Below are positions 1 to 9,176 of a stretch of DNA of 33,326 bases, piece by piece. The stretch covers positions 1 through 33,326 of the forward strand of contig NZ_AP018210.1 in NCBI RefSeq assembly GCF_002367995.1, in the 5' to 3' direction. Positions within the stretch are counted from its first letter, which is position 1. Each line of letters begins with the position of its first letter. This DNA is from Calothrix brevissima NIES-22 (GTDB lineage Bacteria > Cyanobacteriota > Cyanobacteriia > Cyanobacteriales > Nostocaceae). Below the pieces are notes generated by a model. It made no database searches, was not told where the DNA came from, and saw nothing but the letters and a program-made list of their open reading frames with translations. The translations under genes and the position numbers were made by a program.

Positions 1-2325
1 AAACAATTCATCATAATCAGTGCCTAAGCGGTCAATGCGTCCTGCTCTTTGAATCATGCGTACTGGGTTCCAGTGCAGGTCATAGTTAACTAACACCCCA
101 GCATCTTGCAGGTTTTGACCTTCTGATAGTACATCTGTACAAATAAGAATATCAATTGGGTTTTGTCGCAGTGCGGCTAGTTCCTCATCACTTTGGGCAT
201 TAGCTTTGGGGGCAAACCGTTTTACTTTTTCTTCCCGTTGTTTCCCAGGGGTTGCACCAGTCAATAACTCAATCACAGGTGTTTTACCGTTGACTGTCAT
301 TTCTGTCAGCCAAGCCTGATCTGCAATTAATTGATTGTATAAATAAGTAGCCGTATCTTTGAAGTAGCTGAAAACTAATAGTCTTTGACCTGTAAGTTGA
401 GTTTTGAGTAAAGCTTTAAAAGCGGCTAATTTACAGTCATAATCTGTATTGACTGCTGCTGAAGATTCAATTTGCTCTAACTTGGTAATAATATTGTTTA
501 AAATAGTCAGGTCTGATTCAATCTGCTGCTGGAGTTGCTTTAAGTCATAATCTTTAGAGTCAATTTCATCTAATGAATCAATAAGGGTATTAACTGAGTT
601 ACTTTCTTCCTCATCTTCAGCCGCCAATATCAACTTCCGGTAGTTTTTACTATCCAGTAGTTTTCCTTGTTCAGTCAGCAGTCTATAAAAGTTAATCTGA
701 AAATTGCGCTGGTTAGTAATACTGTTTTTGAAGGCAATCAGTGAACTTTCAAATCGTTTAAAGTACAGGGCTTTTTGTAAAGCGACTAAGGCATGATTGC
801 GTTTAACTTCATCTTCATCTTGCTTTTGTTTACGCTTTTTAAATGCCTTGATGTTATACGCTGGTAAATTCAACTTGTCAATTTGATTGGCTATCCCTTT
901 ATATAGTCCAGCAAAAGTATCTTCAAAGTTGTATGTGAATTGTTCTAATTGACGTTTAGGGAAGTTAATCAACTTACCATTAATGCGGATTTCTTCACCT
1001 GCTGCTTGTCGTCTAATCACATCCTGGCGGCTACGTCTCACCATTGTTTGCAGCAAGAGTTCGGTGATTTCTACCCCTCCTTTAGCTAAGGATTTAAAAT
1101 AAGTTTTGAGGTTAGAAATACCCCATTCTCGGTAATAGGTTTCACCGCCACGAGTTAAAAGTAAAATTTGGTGGTAAAGGTCAAAGATACTGTTATTAAT
1201 GGGGGTAGCTGTTAGTAACACCACCCGTTTATTGCGCTTACCACTGCTGACTAGCTTTAATAAATTACGGTAGCGATTGGTAGCGCTGTTGCGGAAGTTG
1301 TGAGATTCATCGACTACCACAATGTCATAACGGGCGTAATCATGAATGTTAAACGCTTGACGGCTAATTTCTTCATGGGATAGTACACGCGCTTTAATGC
1401 CAAATTCTTCTAGTTTCTTTTCCCAAACTAAATCTCGCAACTGCGCTGGACAAATCACCAGTGCGCGGGGAACTTTACTAGGTCGTCTGTCTTTGATGAG
1501 GTAATATTCCAGTAACCGCAAGCCGATGAATGTTTTACCCAAACCCACGGCATCTGCTACGATACAGCCCCGGTGTCTTTCTATCAGTTTGACTGCTCTT
1601 TCAAACCCCTCTTGCTGAAAACTGGCTAGTTCTAAGGTGGTGCGATCGCTCTCGCCAATGATGCTGTCATCTTTGAAAAATTCGTAGAGTACCTTAAGAA
1701 ATACCTGATAGGGTGTATATGCCTTACTGCCAAATTTGGAAGCGTTGAGGGCATCAATTAACTTAGTTTTGTAATCAACATCAACACTAGAGTCATTCCA
1801 AAACTCTGCAAACCAGTTATGGCGTAAGTCGTGAGCAATGGCTTTTTGCTTGTTGAGTACGTTTAGTTCGCGGTTGGTGTCAATTCCCGCCGGGGTGAAG
1901 TTACTTGACCCGATAATACTGTAGTCATCAAATATATAAGCTTTGGCATGTAGAAATTCTCCATTCGTTGCCCCATACAACCTAACTAGAATGTGGTCTT
2001 GTTGCAGATATGCAATCATCCGGTCAATCTTTTGTTTGTACTCTGCCTTAAACTCCTCCTCCTCTAGTTGCTGCTGGATGTCACGGCGGAAGTAGCGGAT
2101 TAAGTCAATGCGATCGCTTTCTGCTGGTCTAATGGTAGGGTCACGCCCAATGAGTAATCGCAGGCTGGTTAGACGGTTCATGGCAGCTTCTAACCGTAAC
2201 CATGCCTCGATGCGGAAAAATCCGGTGGCGATGTCGAGGACAATTTGATTTTCATCCTCAATTAAGGTTTTGAGGATGGTTTGGAGTTTGTGGCGGGAGT
2301 TGTCGATGTAATCTGGGAGTGGCAT
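1..2325 (-). CDS. PLD-SNF2 family helicase, N-terminal 775 codons (gene continues at 33326)
   Basis: This is the first part of a 1094-residue superfamily 2 helicase; the remainder lies at 33326-32367 across the circular seam. Residues about 1-180 form a phospholipase D-like domain with an HxK...D-type motif (HAKAYIFDD, about 125-133) followed by GSSNFTP (about 139-145). The SNF2-type ATPase follows: Walker A ADAVGLGKT (about 257-265), DESH box (about 336-342), LLTATP (about 370) and motif VI QRAGRID near 757-763. The start ATG lies 11 bases after the stop of the 257-aa gene, so the two are probably co-transcribed. The family translocates along DNA, and PLD-SNF2 proteins recur in phage-defence operons such as DISARM-like and restriction-like loci. 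Here it probably acts with the adjacent adenine methyltransferase. The open frame reaches base 1 without a stop. Confidence 0.93.
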   Translation of the reverse strand, partial: MPLPDYIDNSRHKLQTILKTLIEDENQIVLDIATGFFRIEAWLRLEAAMNRLTSLRLLIGRDPTIRPAESDRIDLIRYFRRDIQQQLEEEEFKAEYKQKIDRMIAYLQQDHILVRLYGATNGEFLHAKAYIFDDYSIIGSSNFTPAGIDTNRELNVLNKQKAIAHDLRHNWFAEFWNDSSVDVDYKTKLIDALNASKFGSKAYTPYQVFLKVLYEFFKDDSIIGESDRTTLELASFQQEGFERAVKLIERHRGCIVADAVGLGKTFIGLRLLEYYLIKDRRPSKVPRALVICPAQLRDLVWEKKLEEFGIKARVLSHEEISRQAFNIHDYARYDIVVVDESHNFRNSATNRYRNLLKLVSSGKRNKRVVLLTATPINNSIFDLYHQILLLTRGGETYYREWGISNLKTYFKSLAKGGVEITELLLQTMVRRSRQDVIRRQAAGEEIRINGKLINFPKRQLEQFTYNFEDTFAGLYKGIANQIDKLNLPAYNIKAFKKRKQKQDEDEVKRNHALVALQKALYFKRFESSLIAFKNSITNQRNFQINFYRLLTEQGKLLDSKNYRKLILAAEDEEESNSVNTLIDSLDEIDSKDYDLKQLQQQIESDLTILNNIITKLEQIESSAAVNTDYDCKLAAFKALLKTQLTGQRLLVFSYFKDTATYLYNQLIADQAWLTEMTVNGKTPVIELLTGATPGKQREEKVKRFAPKANAQSDEELAALRQNPIDILICTDVLSEGQNLQDAGVLVNYDLHWNPVRMIQRAGRIDRLGTDYDELF

Positions 2326-2336
2326 AAAAATAATAT

Positions 2337-3110
2337 TTATGTACTTGAATTACTTATTCTGGTAGCAAGACAATAGTTATTGATTTCTTGACCTACCAAA
2401 AAGAAAAGGTTGATTATGTTTTCTCGATACTTAGTAATTAGTTGCTCGATGGTTATTGCTGGATAGTTATTATTGTCTTTTTCAAATTCAATCAAAGTCC
2501 AATTAGTATTCAAATTTGCATCATCCATGTTCTGAGATGGAGTGCTGCTATTTAAATAAATAAACTTTGAAATGCTAATTTTTTCTATATATTCAGTATC
2601 GATTAAATTGCGATGTTTAATTGTGTTAACCAATGCTGAAATATATTCATATTCAGAGGATTTTATTAATTTTTCAATCGCTGCAACTAAATTTTCAAGA
2701 TGTTGTTTTTGCTGAATATTTATATATTCAGCGGTTTGGATAACATTAATTTTATCCTTGACCGAATAAATATTGATATCTTTATCTCTTTTGAAACACA
2801 AGGAAGTGTCTGTAAAAATTAATGGATTGATTATTAAAATTGTTATTATGTTTGCCAAAACATCTGGAAGGGAATGCAAATTATATGCAATTGTTTCTAG
2901 ATCCATTACTATTTCAAGTTGCTTTTTTCTAAAATCTGGAAAACTTATTAAACTTGGTAGTGACGACTGGTAATTATTTATTCTTTCTACTGCATATAAA
3001 ATTCGGGCTATTTTATCTTGCACTGCCTTGAAATATATCTTTGCCTTGTTAGTAACTTGTTCTGGGCAATATTGAAGTAATTCTTGAGTGTTCCAAATTA
3101 TTTCAGTCAT
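2337..3110 (-). CDS. Hypothetical 257-aa protein between methyltransferase and helicase
   Basis: I do not recognise this protein. It is predicted to be almost entirely alpha-helical, is rich in Ile, Asn and Lys, and is encoded by DNA visibly more AT-rich than the genes on either side. It has no signal peptide. One hydrophobic stretch (about residues 83-98) looks more like a buried helix than a membrane span. A NTIKHRNL segment near residue 163 resembles the N-x-x-KHR stretch of some HEPN-like helical domains, but this is weak. The gene sits 46 bases after the methyltransferase and 11 bases before the helicase on the same strand, so it is very likely an operon member. A specificity, inhibitor or toxin-like subunit is possible, but that is inference from position alone. 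Confidence 0.8.
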   Translation of the reverse strand: MTEIIWNTQELLQYCPEQVTNKAKIYFKAVQDKIARILYAVERINNYQSSLPSLISFPDFRKKQLEIVMDLETIAYNLHSLPDVLANIITILIINPLIFTDTSLCFKRDKDINIYSVKDKINVIQTAEYINIQQKQHLENLVAAIEKLIKSSEYEYISALVNTIKHRNLIDTEYIEKISISKFIYLNSSTPSQNMDDANLNTNWTLIEFEKDNNNYPAITIEQLITKYRENIINLFFLVGQEINNYCLATRISNSST

Positions 3111-3156
3111 TTGTTAAAATCATATATTGTAGAAATTTGCTCAAGTAACAAATTTA

Positions 3157-6100
3157 TTAAGCCCTAATAATTTTCATTTCTTCAGCAGTCAGTCCATACA
3201 GATGAGCTACCCTATCATCAATCTCTGCTTCCCAATCCTCCACACCCTGTCCTTTGGCATTAAGGCATTTTTGTACTAAGTTATTTATGGCTAGGCGTTC
3301 TGTTTTGGAAGCGGTGGGGATAGAAAGCTGAGAGACATACATAGGTTTATACTCTAAAAAACCTCCTTGTCTAGTTGCGGCACTTTGAGAAACTAAATAC
3401 TGAGTTATCTGACAATTAAGAATACCGAGTAAATATTTGCTATCTGAAGCTATTAAGTTAGCTGGTGCGCTTAAATAATATCCTGCTTGGGCAAAGGTAA
3501 AATTAGGCTTAGTTGATAAATTACCCCAAACGATTTGAACTTTTTCAAACTCTTGCCAATAAGCAATATTGTCTTGTATTTCATACCATTGGTAACTCCC
3601 TGCTTTTCTACCACCTTCTATACCAGGAGCTAATCGCTCTTTATATTTCAACAAATAATCATGAACCGCAGGAAATTTATGAATATCAATTCCTCTTCTA
3701 GTAAAAATCAGCCACAAATCCTGATAATCCACACTCCACCGCTTGACATCTCGTCCCCTTAAAAATGGCTTTAACACCTCAGCCGATGATTCATGCTCAT
3801 CAATCAACCTATCCCCTGTTGCTCTATCTATAACAAACGCTTCATTTAAACCTGTTACAATACCCCGATAAAACCTACCATTTACATACTCACCTAATGG
3901 TGTACCCATACCCCTCAACTTATCCAACAACCGCAACACACCAGGAGATTCTAACCGCCACCCATCAGCCCCTAATTCCTTCTGAGGCATATAAAAACTC
4001 TGGTTCTTATACACCAAGTTAAACTCATCAACAGACTTCCTAGCTTCCCAATTCAACACACGAGCTTGATGATTGTTTGGCTTACTCTTACTAACCAAAA
4101 TAATGCTAGGGTATGCGATCGCTTCAAAAACTGGTGCATCACCAAAATCAATCAACACCTGGACTTGTGACTTTTCCCCTAAAAATTGACGCAGCTTCTC
4201 ACCATACCCTGCACGGAAGTATTTGTTAGATGTGATGTAAGACAAATTACCTCCTGATTTGAGCAAGTTAAACCCACGCTCATAGAAGTAAACAAATAAG
4301 TCAGCTACTCCGGTGTAACAGTCATACTCTTCCTTGAGTGCTGGTTTGAGTTCTTTAATCTGCTCTTGTCTTACATACGGTGGATTCCCAATCACAATAT
4401 CAAACCCGCCCTGCTGTTGAAATACCTCATTAAAGTGCAGATGCCACTGGAAGAAATTAAGCGATCGCATCCCCCTTTCGACCTCAGCTGCAATAGAGTC
4501 CAATTCTTGCAACTTATTACTGATAGCTTGTTGCTTCTGAGTTTGGGCGCGGCTGGCTTTGCCCTTCAAACGTCTAATATCCTGTTCCAAATTGCGCTGC
4601 TCAATCTGCCAATACTGAAGACGATCAGCCAACGCCACTCGAAATACATTCTTCTCAGCTTCTAAAATTTTTCCTCTAAGAATCTTGCGCTCCTCAGCAT
4701 GAGCCTCAAAATACTGATGTTGTAGGTCTATTAAAGGTTGAATAGCTGCTTGTACAGGGGTAACATTCAGCATTGTCTGCTGGTCTTTGGTGGGGTCAGG
4801 AATTAGCCTTTCACCTTGAATAGTAGAAATGAGCGAATCCCCACACATCAACTTGTAATCCAGGTTGGGCAGTGGTTCCACATCTGACAAACTGGGAATA
4901 TCTACTACCAGGGATAACCACATCCGCAGCTTGGCAATTTCCACAGCTTCGGGCTTAATGTCCACACCATAGAGGTTATTAGCAATAATGTCCCGCTTCC
5001 ATTGGCTCATGGTGAGACTACCCCGTTCTACAGTCATTCCCTCCCGATGCGCGATCGCTTGCTTGACTGACAAAATTACTTGCATCATTCCCATTGGGAA
5101 AGCGCCTGACCCTACGGCGGGGTCACAGACTTTCACAGACTCCAAAGCTCGCTTGAGTTTTTTCGCCTGTTCTCTTGTCAGTAGTTGGTTAATGTCTTTA
5201 TCAGGTAGTTCTGGGTCAAACTCGGTAAGTTTTTTGACTACTTCCAAGTCCAGACCAGTTTGGTCTGCTAGGTAGCGACTTAGGGATTCCACACACATGA
5301 ACTGCACTATTCCGCGTGGAGTATAAAAAGTACCACTTTGACCACGCTCATCAGCTGCCAACATATTCTCGAATACTTTACCCAGCATCTCAGGGTCAAC
5401 GGCGACATCTTCATCACCCTGAACGTTTTCAGAAACGGTAAAGTTGTAACTATTAAAAAACTTGAGGATACCTTTATCGCCACTGGGGTCAAACAGAGAG
5501 TTAGGTAATTGAATTTCAGGGGGTGTTTCCACACCTGCGGTATCAATTACATCTTTGCCATAATCCCGGTCAAACAGTCCACCATTTAGGTAAGGAATCT
5601 GACCCCAAGGGGATTGCATATTAGGACGTTGTTTGTTGAGCATTTCAAAAAACAACGGCTCTAGCACCTGGGCATAAAAGTCTGTTTCCTCCAGGTCTGA
5701 GCGCAGTTTGTTGTATTGATTTTTAAGAAAATTGCGATCGCCTGCCAAGAATTCCTTTTTCTGCAAAAAGTAAAGGAACATGATTCGCCCCAGGAGTCGT
5801 TGAGAGAACTGGTGCAACCGATTAGGATCATTAAAGTAAGTATGGGGATTATTAGCTTTAATAACTCGTTGTAGTTCCTCAAAGATTTCTCGATAACCGC
5901 GATAAAACTCTTTGGTCAGCTTCTCAACATCAAAAGCTTCACACTGAACGTTGTATAGTTCTCTGGGAGAGAAATTTTTAGCAGCAATTGCTTCTAATCT
6001 GTCCCGGTCGTAGTTGGTGGGATTAGCTCTATCAATCAGCAGTTTACGGATGCTGACTTTAAGATTCATATCAGCATCAAAATCAAAATTCTTGCGGGGG

Positions 6101-6453
6101 TTGACCAACATCAACTGGTTATAGTCTTTTGTACCCAGCAGTAAATAATCAGATGGTCGCCTGCACAGACTTTGGGCAAGCGATCGCATCCGGTTACTGG
6201 CAACACTAGGAGAAAGCCATTCATCAGACTGCAACTGAAATAGTAAAACTTGCAGCGACTCACTACCATGCTGATGATTGGCAATCATGTATGCGTCCCA
6301 AACTGCTTCTGCACTCCGAGATGGGAGTTCCAAATCATCAATAGCTAATTGTTGAGCAGCAGCATTGTAGCCAATTTTTTGAAATAGAAAGGCTACTTTC
6401 TCAGGACTATTTATTTGCCGTACATCATCTAATTGGAGTAGTCGCGCTGGCAT
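3157..6453 (-). CDS. Eco57I-like N6-adenine DNA methyltransferase (1098 aa)
   Basis: The protein should transfer a methyl group from S-adenosylmethionine to the N6 of adenine in a specific DNA sequence. Visible motifs are motif I DPAVGSGAF (about 443-451), YGVDIKPEAVEIAKLRMWLS just after it, and catalytic motif IV GNPPYVRQ (about 686-693). The order I-then-IV and the long helical insert between them fit the Eco57I/PglX/DrmMI class. The C-terminal third (from about 850) looks like a target-recognition domain, ending in a TaqI-type segment with LEYKPMYVSQLSIP. The length of about 1100 residues is normal for such enzymes. I see no convincing PD-(D/E)XK nuclease motif in the first 400 residues, so cleavage is probably supplied by another protein, such as the Vsr-like nuclease at the far end of the operon. 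An XRE regulator lies directly upstream. Confidence 0.93.
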   Translation of the reverse strand: MPARLLQLDDVRQINSPEKVAFLFQKIGYNAAAQQLAIDDLELPSRSAEAVWDAYMIANHQHGSESLQVLLFQLQSDEWLSPSVASNRMRSLAQSLCRRPSDYLLLGTKDYNQLMLVNPRKNFDFDADMNLKVSIRKLLIDRANPTNYDRDRLEAIAAKNFSPRELYNVQCEAFDVEKLTKEFYRGYREIFEELQRVIKANNPHTYFNDPNRLHQFSQRLLGRIMFLYFLQKKEFLAGDRNFLKNQYNKLRSDLEETDFYAQVLEPLFFEMLNKQRPNMQSPWGQIPYLNGGLFDRDYGKDVIDTAGVETPPEIQLPNSLFDPSGDKGILKFFNSYNFTVSENVQGDEDVAVDPEMLGKVFENMLAADERGQSGTFYTPRGIVQFMCVESLSRYLADQTGLDLEVVKKLTEFDPELPDKDINQLLTREQAKKLKRALESVKVCDPAVGSGAFPMGMMQVILSVKQAIAHREGMTVERGSLTMSQWKRDIIANNLYGVDIKPEAVEIAKLRMWLSLVVDIPSLSDVEPLPNLDYKLMCGDSLISTIQGERLIPDPTKDQQTMLNVTPVQAAIQPLIDLQHQYFEAHAEERKILRGKILEAEKNVFRVALADRLQYWQIEQRNLEQDIRRLKGKASRAQTQKQQAISNKLQELDSIAAEVERGMRSLNFFQWHLHFNEVFQQQGGFDIVIGNPPYVRQEQIKELKPALKEEYDCYTGVADLFVYFYERGFNLLKSGGNLSYITSNKYFRAGYGEKLRQFLGEKSQVQVLIDFGDAPVFEAIAYPSIILVSKSKPNNHQARVLNWEARKSVDEFNLVYKNQSFYMPQKELGADGWRLESPGVLRLLDKLRGMGTPLGEYVNGRFYRGIVTGLNEAFVIDRATGDRLIDEHESSAEVLKPFLRGRDVKRWSVDYQDLWLIFTRRGIDIHKFPAVHDYLLKYKERLAPGIEGGRKAGSYQWYEIQDNIAYWQEFEKVQIVWGNLSTKPNFTFAQAGYYLSAPANLIASDSKYLLGILNCQITQYLVSQSAATRQGGFLEYKPMYVSQLSIPTASKTERLAINNLVQKCLNAKGQGVEDWEAEIDDRVAHLYGLTAEEMKIIRA

Positions 6454-6574
6454 GATGCTACTTTTCCTGATAATAAAAGTTTTTTATCAAAACCCAATGC
6501 TTATAAATTGATAAACGAAGTTAGCAACCACAATTTCTTTCGCGGTGATTGCTTCTATAGAGCGTTCATTAGCA

Positions 6575-6823
6575 CTAATTAGGGAAATGTTTAGTTAGCA
6601 ACTCTTTTCCACAATCGCCCATTTCTAATAACTGTTTTTCAATGTTTTTTGCAGCTAGGCGTGATGGTTTTGCATGACCATTCTCCCACCGATTAACAGT
6701 AGAAAATGTCACGCCAATTAAGTATGCAAATTCTTCTTGAGAAAGCCCTAGATTCAGACGAATATCACGGATAAGATTGCCACATTTTGGTTGTGTAAGT
6801 CCCAAGATGGGGTGCTTATTCAT
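6575..6823 (-). CDS. XRE-family helix-turn-helix regulator (82 aa)
   Basis: This is a small Cro/C1-type DNA-binding protein. Residues about 18-55 hold the helix-turn-helix, with LGLSQEEFAYLIGVTFSTVNRW and the usual WENGHAKPS turn after it. Its size and position, directly before a methyltransferase on the same strand, recall controller proteins of restriction-modification loci. An inverted repeat just before its start (6837-6857) is a plausible operator, so autoregulation and delayed expression of the operon are likely. The 121-base gap to the methyltransferase start could hold a second promoter. The family assignment is firm; the controller role is inferred. Confidence 0.88.
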   Translation of the reverse strand: MNKHPILGLTQPKCGNLIRDIRLNLGLSQEEFAYLIGVTFSTVNRWENGHAKPSRLAAKNIEKQLLEMGDCGKELLTKHFPN

Positions 6824-6836
6824 GTATATTTAATGT

Positions 6837-6857
6837 CACTGGCTGATGTAGCCAGTG
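6837..6857. promoter_or_regulatory. Inverted repeat, likely operator of the XRE regulator
   Basis: CACTGGCT and AGCCAGTG form a perfect 8-bp dyad with a 5-bp spacer, ending 14 bases before the XRE gene start. On the reverse strand a possible promoter overlaps it from upstream: TTGTAT, 16 bases, then TATATA. A bound dimer would therefore block transcription of the XRE gene and the operon. Confidence 0.6.
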
Positions 6858-7342
6858 CTATATATAACGCTATATTGCCTCTATACAAGAGCCAAATGTA
6901 ATCCGCAATATTTCGGATATTAGTTTTTATTTTTACTGAACAAATACTGCGTTAATTACTGTGGATGTTAGCGCAGCAGATACCTAACAGGTTATATTGG
7001 TCGATTTGTGTTACGTATATCTATTGATAATTAGGTGATTACAATTTTATTTGGTGGTATTTTTTAGTATTTGCGTACTTCAGTATAATCAAAATTAGTT
7101 AATCAACACCAGGTATTAATTTATAGTTGCAAGAATAAGATAAATACTCTCATGAGAAATTTGAATGATTCGGCTGATAGGTAATGACGAACATTTGGGT
7201 ATTGAATTAACTCGCGATGCGATCGCTTTTCATCTATCATCAGTTTATTGCTATCAAAATTGATATCGTGTGACTGCTCACAAAACGCCACCCAGCGTTC
7301 GGGATTGGGGTCACCGTGCCAAAACTGTCCAGTGGGGTGAGT
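6858..7342. other. AT-rich intergenic region without a clear gene
   Basis: This stretch separates the defence-like operon from the recombinase gene and holds the promoter side of the XRE gene. The direct repeats GCTATATATAAC and GCTATATTGC start at 6857. A short open frame that overlaps the end of the recombinase gene shows no recognisable protein character, so I do not call it. Because it lies just downstream of a recombinase gene it could hold an attachment site, but I see no specific evidence of one. Confidence 0.5.
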
Positions 7343-7366
7343 CGTCCCGGAAAATTTTCCGGAACG
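7343..7366. repeat. 24-bp dispersed palindrome, copy 1
   Basis: CGTCCCGGAAAA followed by TTTTCCGGAACG. This is a member of an eight-copy family with the ideal form CGTCCCGGAAAA/TTTTCCGGGACG. It lies between the recombinase stop and the AT-rich gap. Confidence 0.85.
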
Positions 7367-7379
7367 TGGGAGATCGCAG

Positions 7380-8306
7380 CTAACCCAAATACAAGCTGCT
7401 ACTATCTCCCGGTCGAGCGTGTAAATATCTGCTAGTTGTAGCCACTGATTCATGCCCCAAAGTTTGCTGCACCAAATGAATAGGCGCACCCCTATCTAAA
7501 CTGTGAGAAGCATGGGCATGACGCAACCAGTGCGGTGATGGGTCTTTGATGCCAATTTTTGCAGATGCTGCCTTAACCACTCGCCAGGCCTGAACTCGGC
7601 TCATGTGGTAATTGCCCTCAACATTCTGCTCACGACTCCTAAAAATTGGTTCATCGTTGCCAGCATCGCCCCTATAAGCTTCTAGTTCCCGCCAAAGGGG
7701 GACAGGGACTAACACCACGCGAGTTTTGCGACCTTTGCCAAAAATAGTAAGCTGCCCGCCGACTTGACGAGCGATCGCTGACTTCCACTTTAGTCCGACC
7801 AACTCAGATACCCTCAACCCACAGTAGTAAAGCACTTTGAGCATGAGTTTATTTCTGATATCAGTTTCTAGTGCCAGCAGCGTGTGTATTTCACCTTCAG
7901 ATAAAATTCGCTCACTGAGGCAATCTTTAGGCTTGGGTAACTTCATCGCTTTTCCGGGATTAACCTGTATCAAGCCTATCTCGTGAGCGAAAGTAAACAG
8001 TGATTTAATGGCACTTACCGCAGTTTTACGGCTGTTTTCACTCCCCCCAAGGGCATCACTCCAGGCTTGCAGGTGCGACAAGCCCAATTCTGGCAGTGGC
8101 GCGTTGCTAAAACTGAAGAATGCGCGAGCATAACGACGGTAGGCTTGCTGAGTGTGCTTACTCTTGCCATGCAGCCACATATCCAGCAAACGCTCGACGG
8201 GAGTTTGGATCGGGGTGGTTGTGGGAGCAGTGTTAACCATGCGATCATTTTCCCCCAGTTCGGTGACAATTTCGGCATCAATAATGGGGATAATTGCAGT
8301 TTCCAT
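7380..8306 (-). CDS. Tyrosine recombinase / integrase, XerC/D-like (308 aa)
   Basis: This is a site-specific recombinase that cuts and rejoins DNA through a phosphotyrosine intermediate. The N-terminal SAM-like core-binding domain spans about residues 35-115. All catalytic residues are in place: Arg165 in YCGLRVSEL, Lys191 in IFGKGRKTR, His259 and Arg262 in HWLRHAHASH, His285 in LGHESV, and nucleophile Tyr294 in TSRYLHA. The length is normal and the gene looks intact. On a plasmid it most likely resolves multimers or catalyses integration and excision; the sequence does not say which. A second, truncated recombinase of the same superfamily lies at 16107-16586. The start ATG is preceded by a gene-free stretch, so the gene is probably transcribed alone. 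Confidence 0.95.
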   Translation of the reverse strand: METAIIPIIDAEIVTELGENDRMVNTAPTTTPIQTPVERLLDMWLHGKSKHTQQAYRRYARAFFSFSNAPLPELGLSHLQAWSDALGGSENSRKTAVSAIKSLFTFAHEIGLIQVNPGKAMKLPKPKDCLSERILSEGEIHTLLALETDIRNKLMLKVLYYCGLRVSELVGLKWKSAIARQVGGQLTIFGKGRKTRVVLVPVPLWRELEAYRGDAGNDEPIFRSREQNVEGNYHMSRVQAWRVVKAASAKIGIKDPSPHWLRHAHASHSLDRGAPIHLVQQTLGHESVATTSRYLHARPGDSSSLYLG

Positions 8307-8481
8307 AGTCGGAATAAATATGAGTTAGATGTAATTTTTAGGCGTTATGAGTGAAACATTAGACACGTTATGTTACACCCAGGGGTTTTAATAAAGGGTA
8401 CTGCCTCTGACAGCACCCTTTGAGATTAAGAAAGTAGGGGGCGAAGTTTTAACAGTGCGATGCCACAGGCGATCGTATAGC

Positions 8482-8505
8482 CGTCCTGGAAATATTTCCA
8501 GAACG
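8482..8505. repeat. 24-bp dispersed palindrome, copy 2
   Basis: CGTCCTGGAAAT followed by ATTTCCAGAACG. The changes from the family consensus are mostly compensated on the other arm (CCTGG with CCAG; AAAT with ATTT), so the stem is kept. It sits in the 250-base gap between the ASCH gene and the recombinase gene. Confidence 0.8.
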
Positions 8506-8556
8506 ATTGATATCAAATTTGATTACGGCAGTAACAATATTTATGCCCTGATCGCC

Positions 8557-8964
8557 TCATGCAGCAAAATCAACATCAAATAATTTCTGCCTGCCTTTCA
8601 CCGGAAATGGCACTGCGATCGCTTGAACATTCTCCAACTTCCAGGCAAAGCTTCCTATCAGCCAGTGCCCGCAGAGAATTTCCGTTGGTGTCTGTTGACC
8701 TATGAATTCGGCAGTCATTTCGGTGCAGTCGGTCAGGTCACAAACCGCGATCGCTCGACCATGCGGGAAATTAGCCTCGCTCCAATCCGGTAGTTTCAAA
8801 ACATCTTTAATTTTTAAAAACTCGCGATAGTGCTGGGCCTTGTGGACGGTGGAGCAAATCAATAGCTTCCCTCTATATTTGGTGGGCCAGATGCGAGTTT
8901 CGTAATGCTTGAACCCCAGAGGGATAAGGGAGGCCCAAGGCTGCCACAAGCTGATTGCTTTCAT
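8557..8964 (-). CDS. ASCH-domain protein (135 aa)
   Basis: The protein has the ASCH signature at the N-terminus: KAISLWQPWASLI, then a conserved G-x-K-x-x-ETR (GFKHYETRIWPTKYRG). These form the wall of the PUA-like beta-barrel cavity. ASCH proteins bind RNA or modified nucleotides; some are N4-acetylcytidine hydrolases or ribonucleases, and they are common on phages and plasmids. The whole protein is one domain of normal length. Its ATG overlaps the stop of a tiny upstream gene (AAATGA), so translation is probably coupled. The exact substrate cannot be read from sequence. The fold assignment is confident. Confidence 0.9.
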   Translation of the reverse strand: MKAISLWQPWASLIPLGFKHYETRIWPTKYRGKLLICSTVHKAQHYREFLKIKDVLKLPDWSEANFPHGRAIAVCDLTDCTEMTAEFIGQQTPTEILCGHWLIGSFAWKLENVQAIAVPFPVKGRQKLFDVDFAA

Positions 8965-9095
8965 TTAGCACCCCCACTGCCGCAGGAGTCGCTGGAGCGT
9001 ACAATTCCGCCAAATAGCTGGCAGGTTCCGGCGTTGCGGATGTTGGTGGATTGCTTGAAATGTGGGCAAGATTTACAATTTTGGGTATTCATCAT
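8961..9095 (-). CDS. Small Cys-rich protein (44 aa) coupled to the ASCH gene
   Basis: The short frame starts MMNTQNCKSCPHF and ends SGGAK. It has four cysteines arranged C-x2-C, then C (about residue 25), then C (about residue 38), which suggests a small zinc- or metal-binding fold. Its TGA overlaps the ATG of the ASCH gene by the AATGA arrangement, typical of translational coupling and a good sign that it is a real gene. A purine-rich AGAAG lies just before the double ATG. I do not recognise a family. It may be a nucleic-acid-binding partner of the ASCH protein. Confidence 0.65.
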   Translation of the reverse strand: MMNTQNCKSCPHFKQSTNIRNAGTCQLFGGIVRSSDSCGSGGAK

Positions 9096-9176
9096 AACTT
9101 CTAGGTTTTTGGTGAAGGGGCGATCGCAGGTTTCTCAGGCAGGCGATCGCTTTTTGGTAGTTCACATTCAATGGCT

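Noticed and set aside
1-6823. Straight assignment of the operon to class 1 DISARM
   Set aside because: The drmA and drmB genes and a separate PLD gene are absent, so only a loose relation can be claimed.
7121-7489. A 122-codon reverse-strand frame overlapping the recombinase end
   Set aside because: It overlaps the real recombinase in another frame, crosses a 24-bp palindrome and shows no family character.
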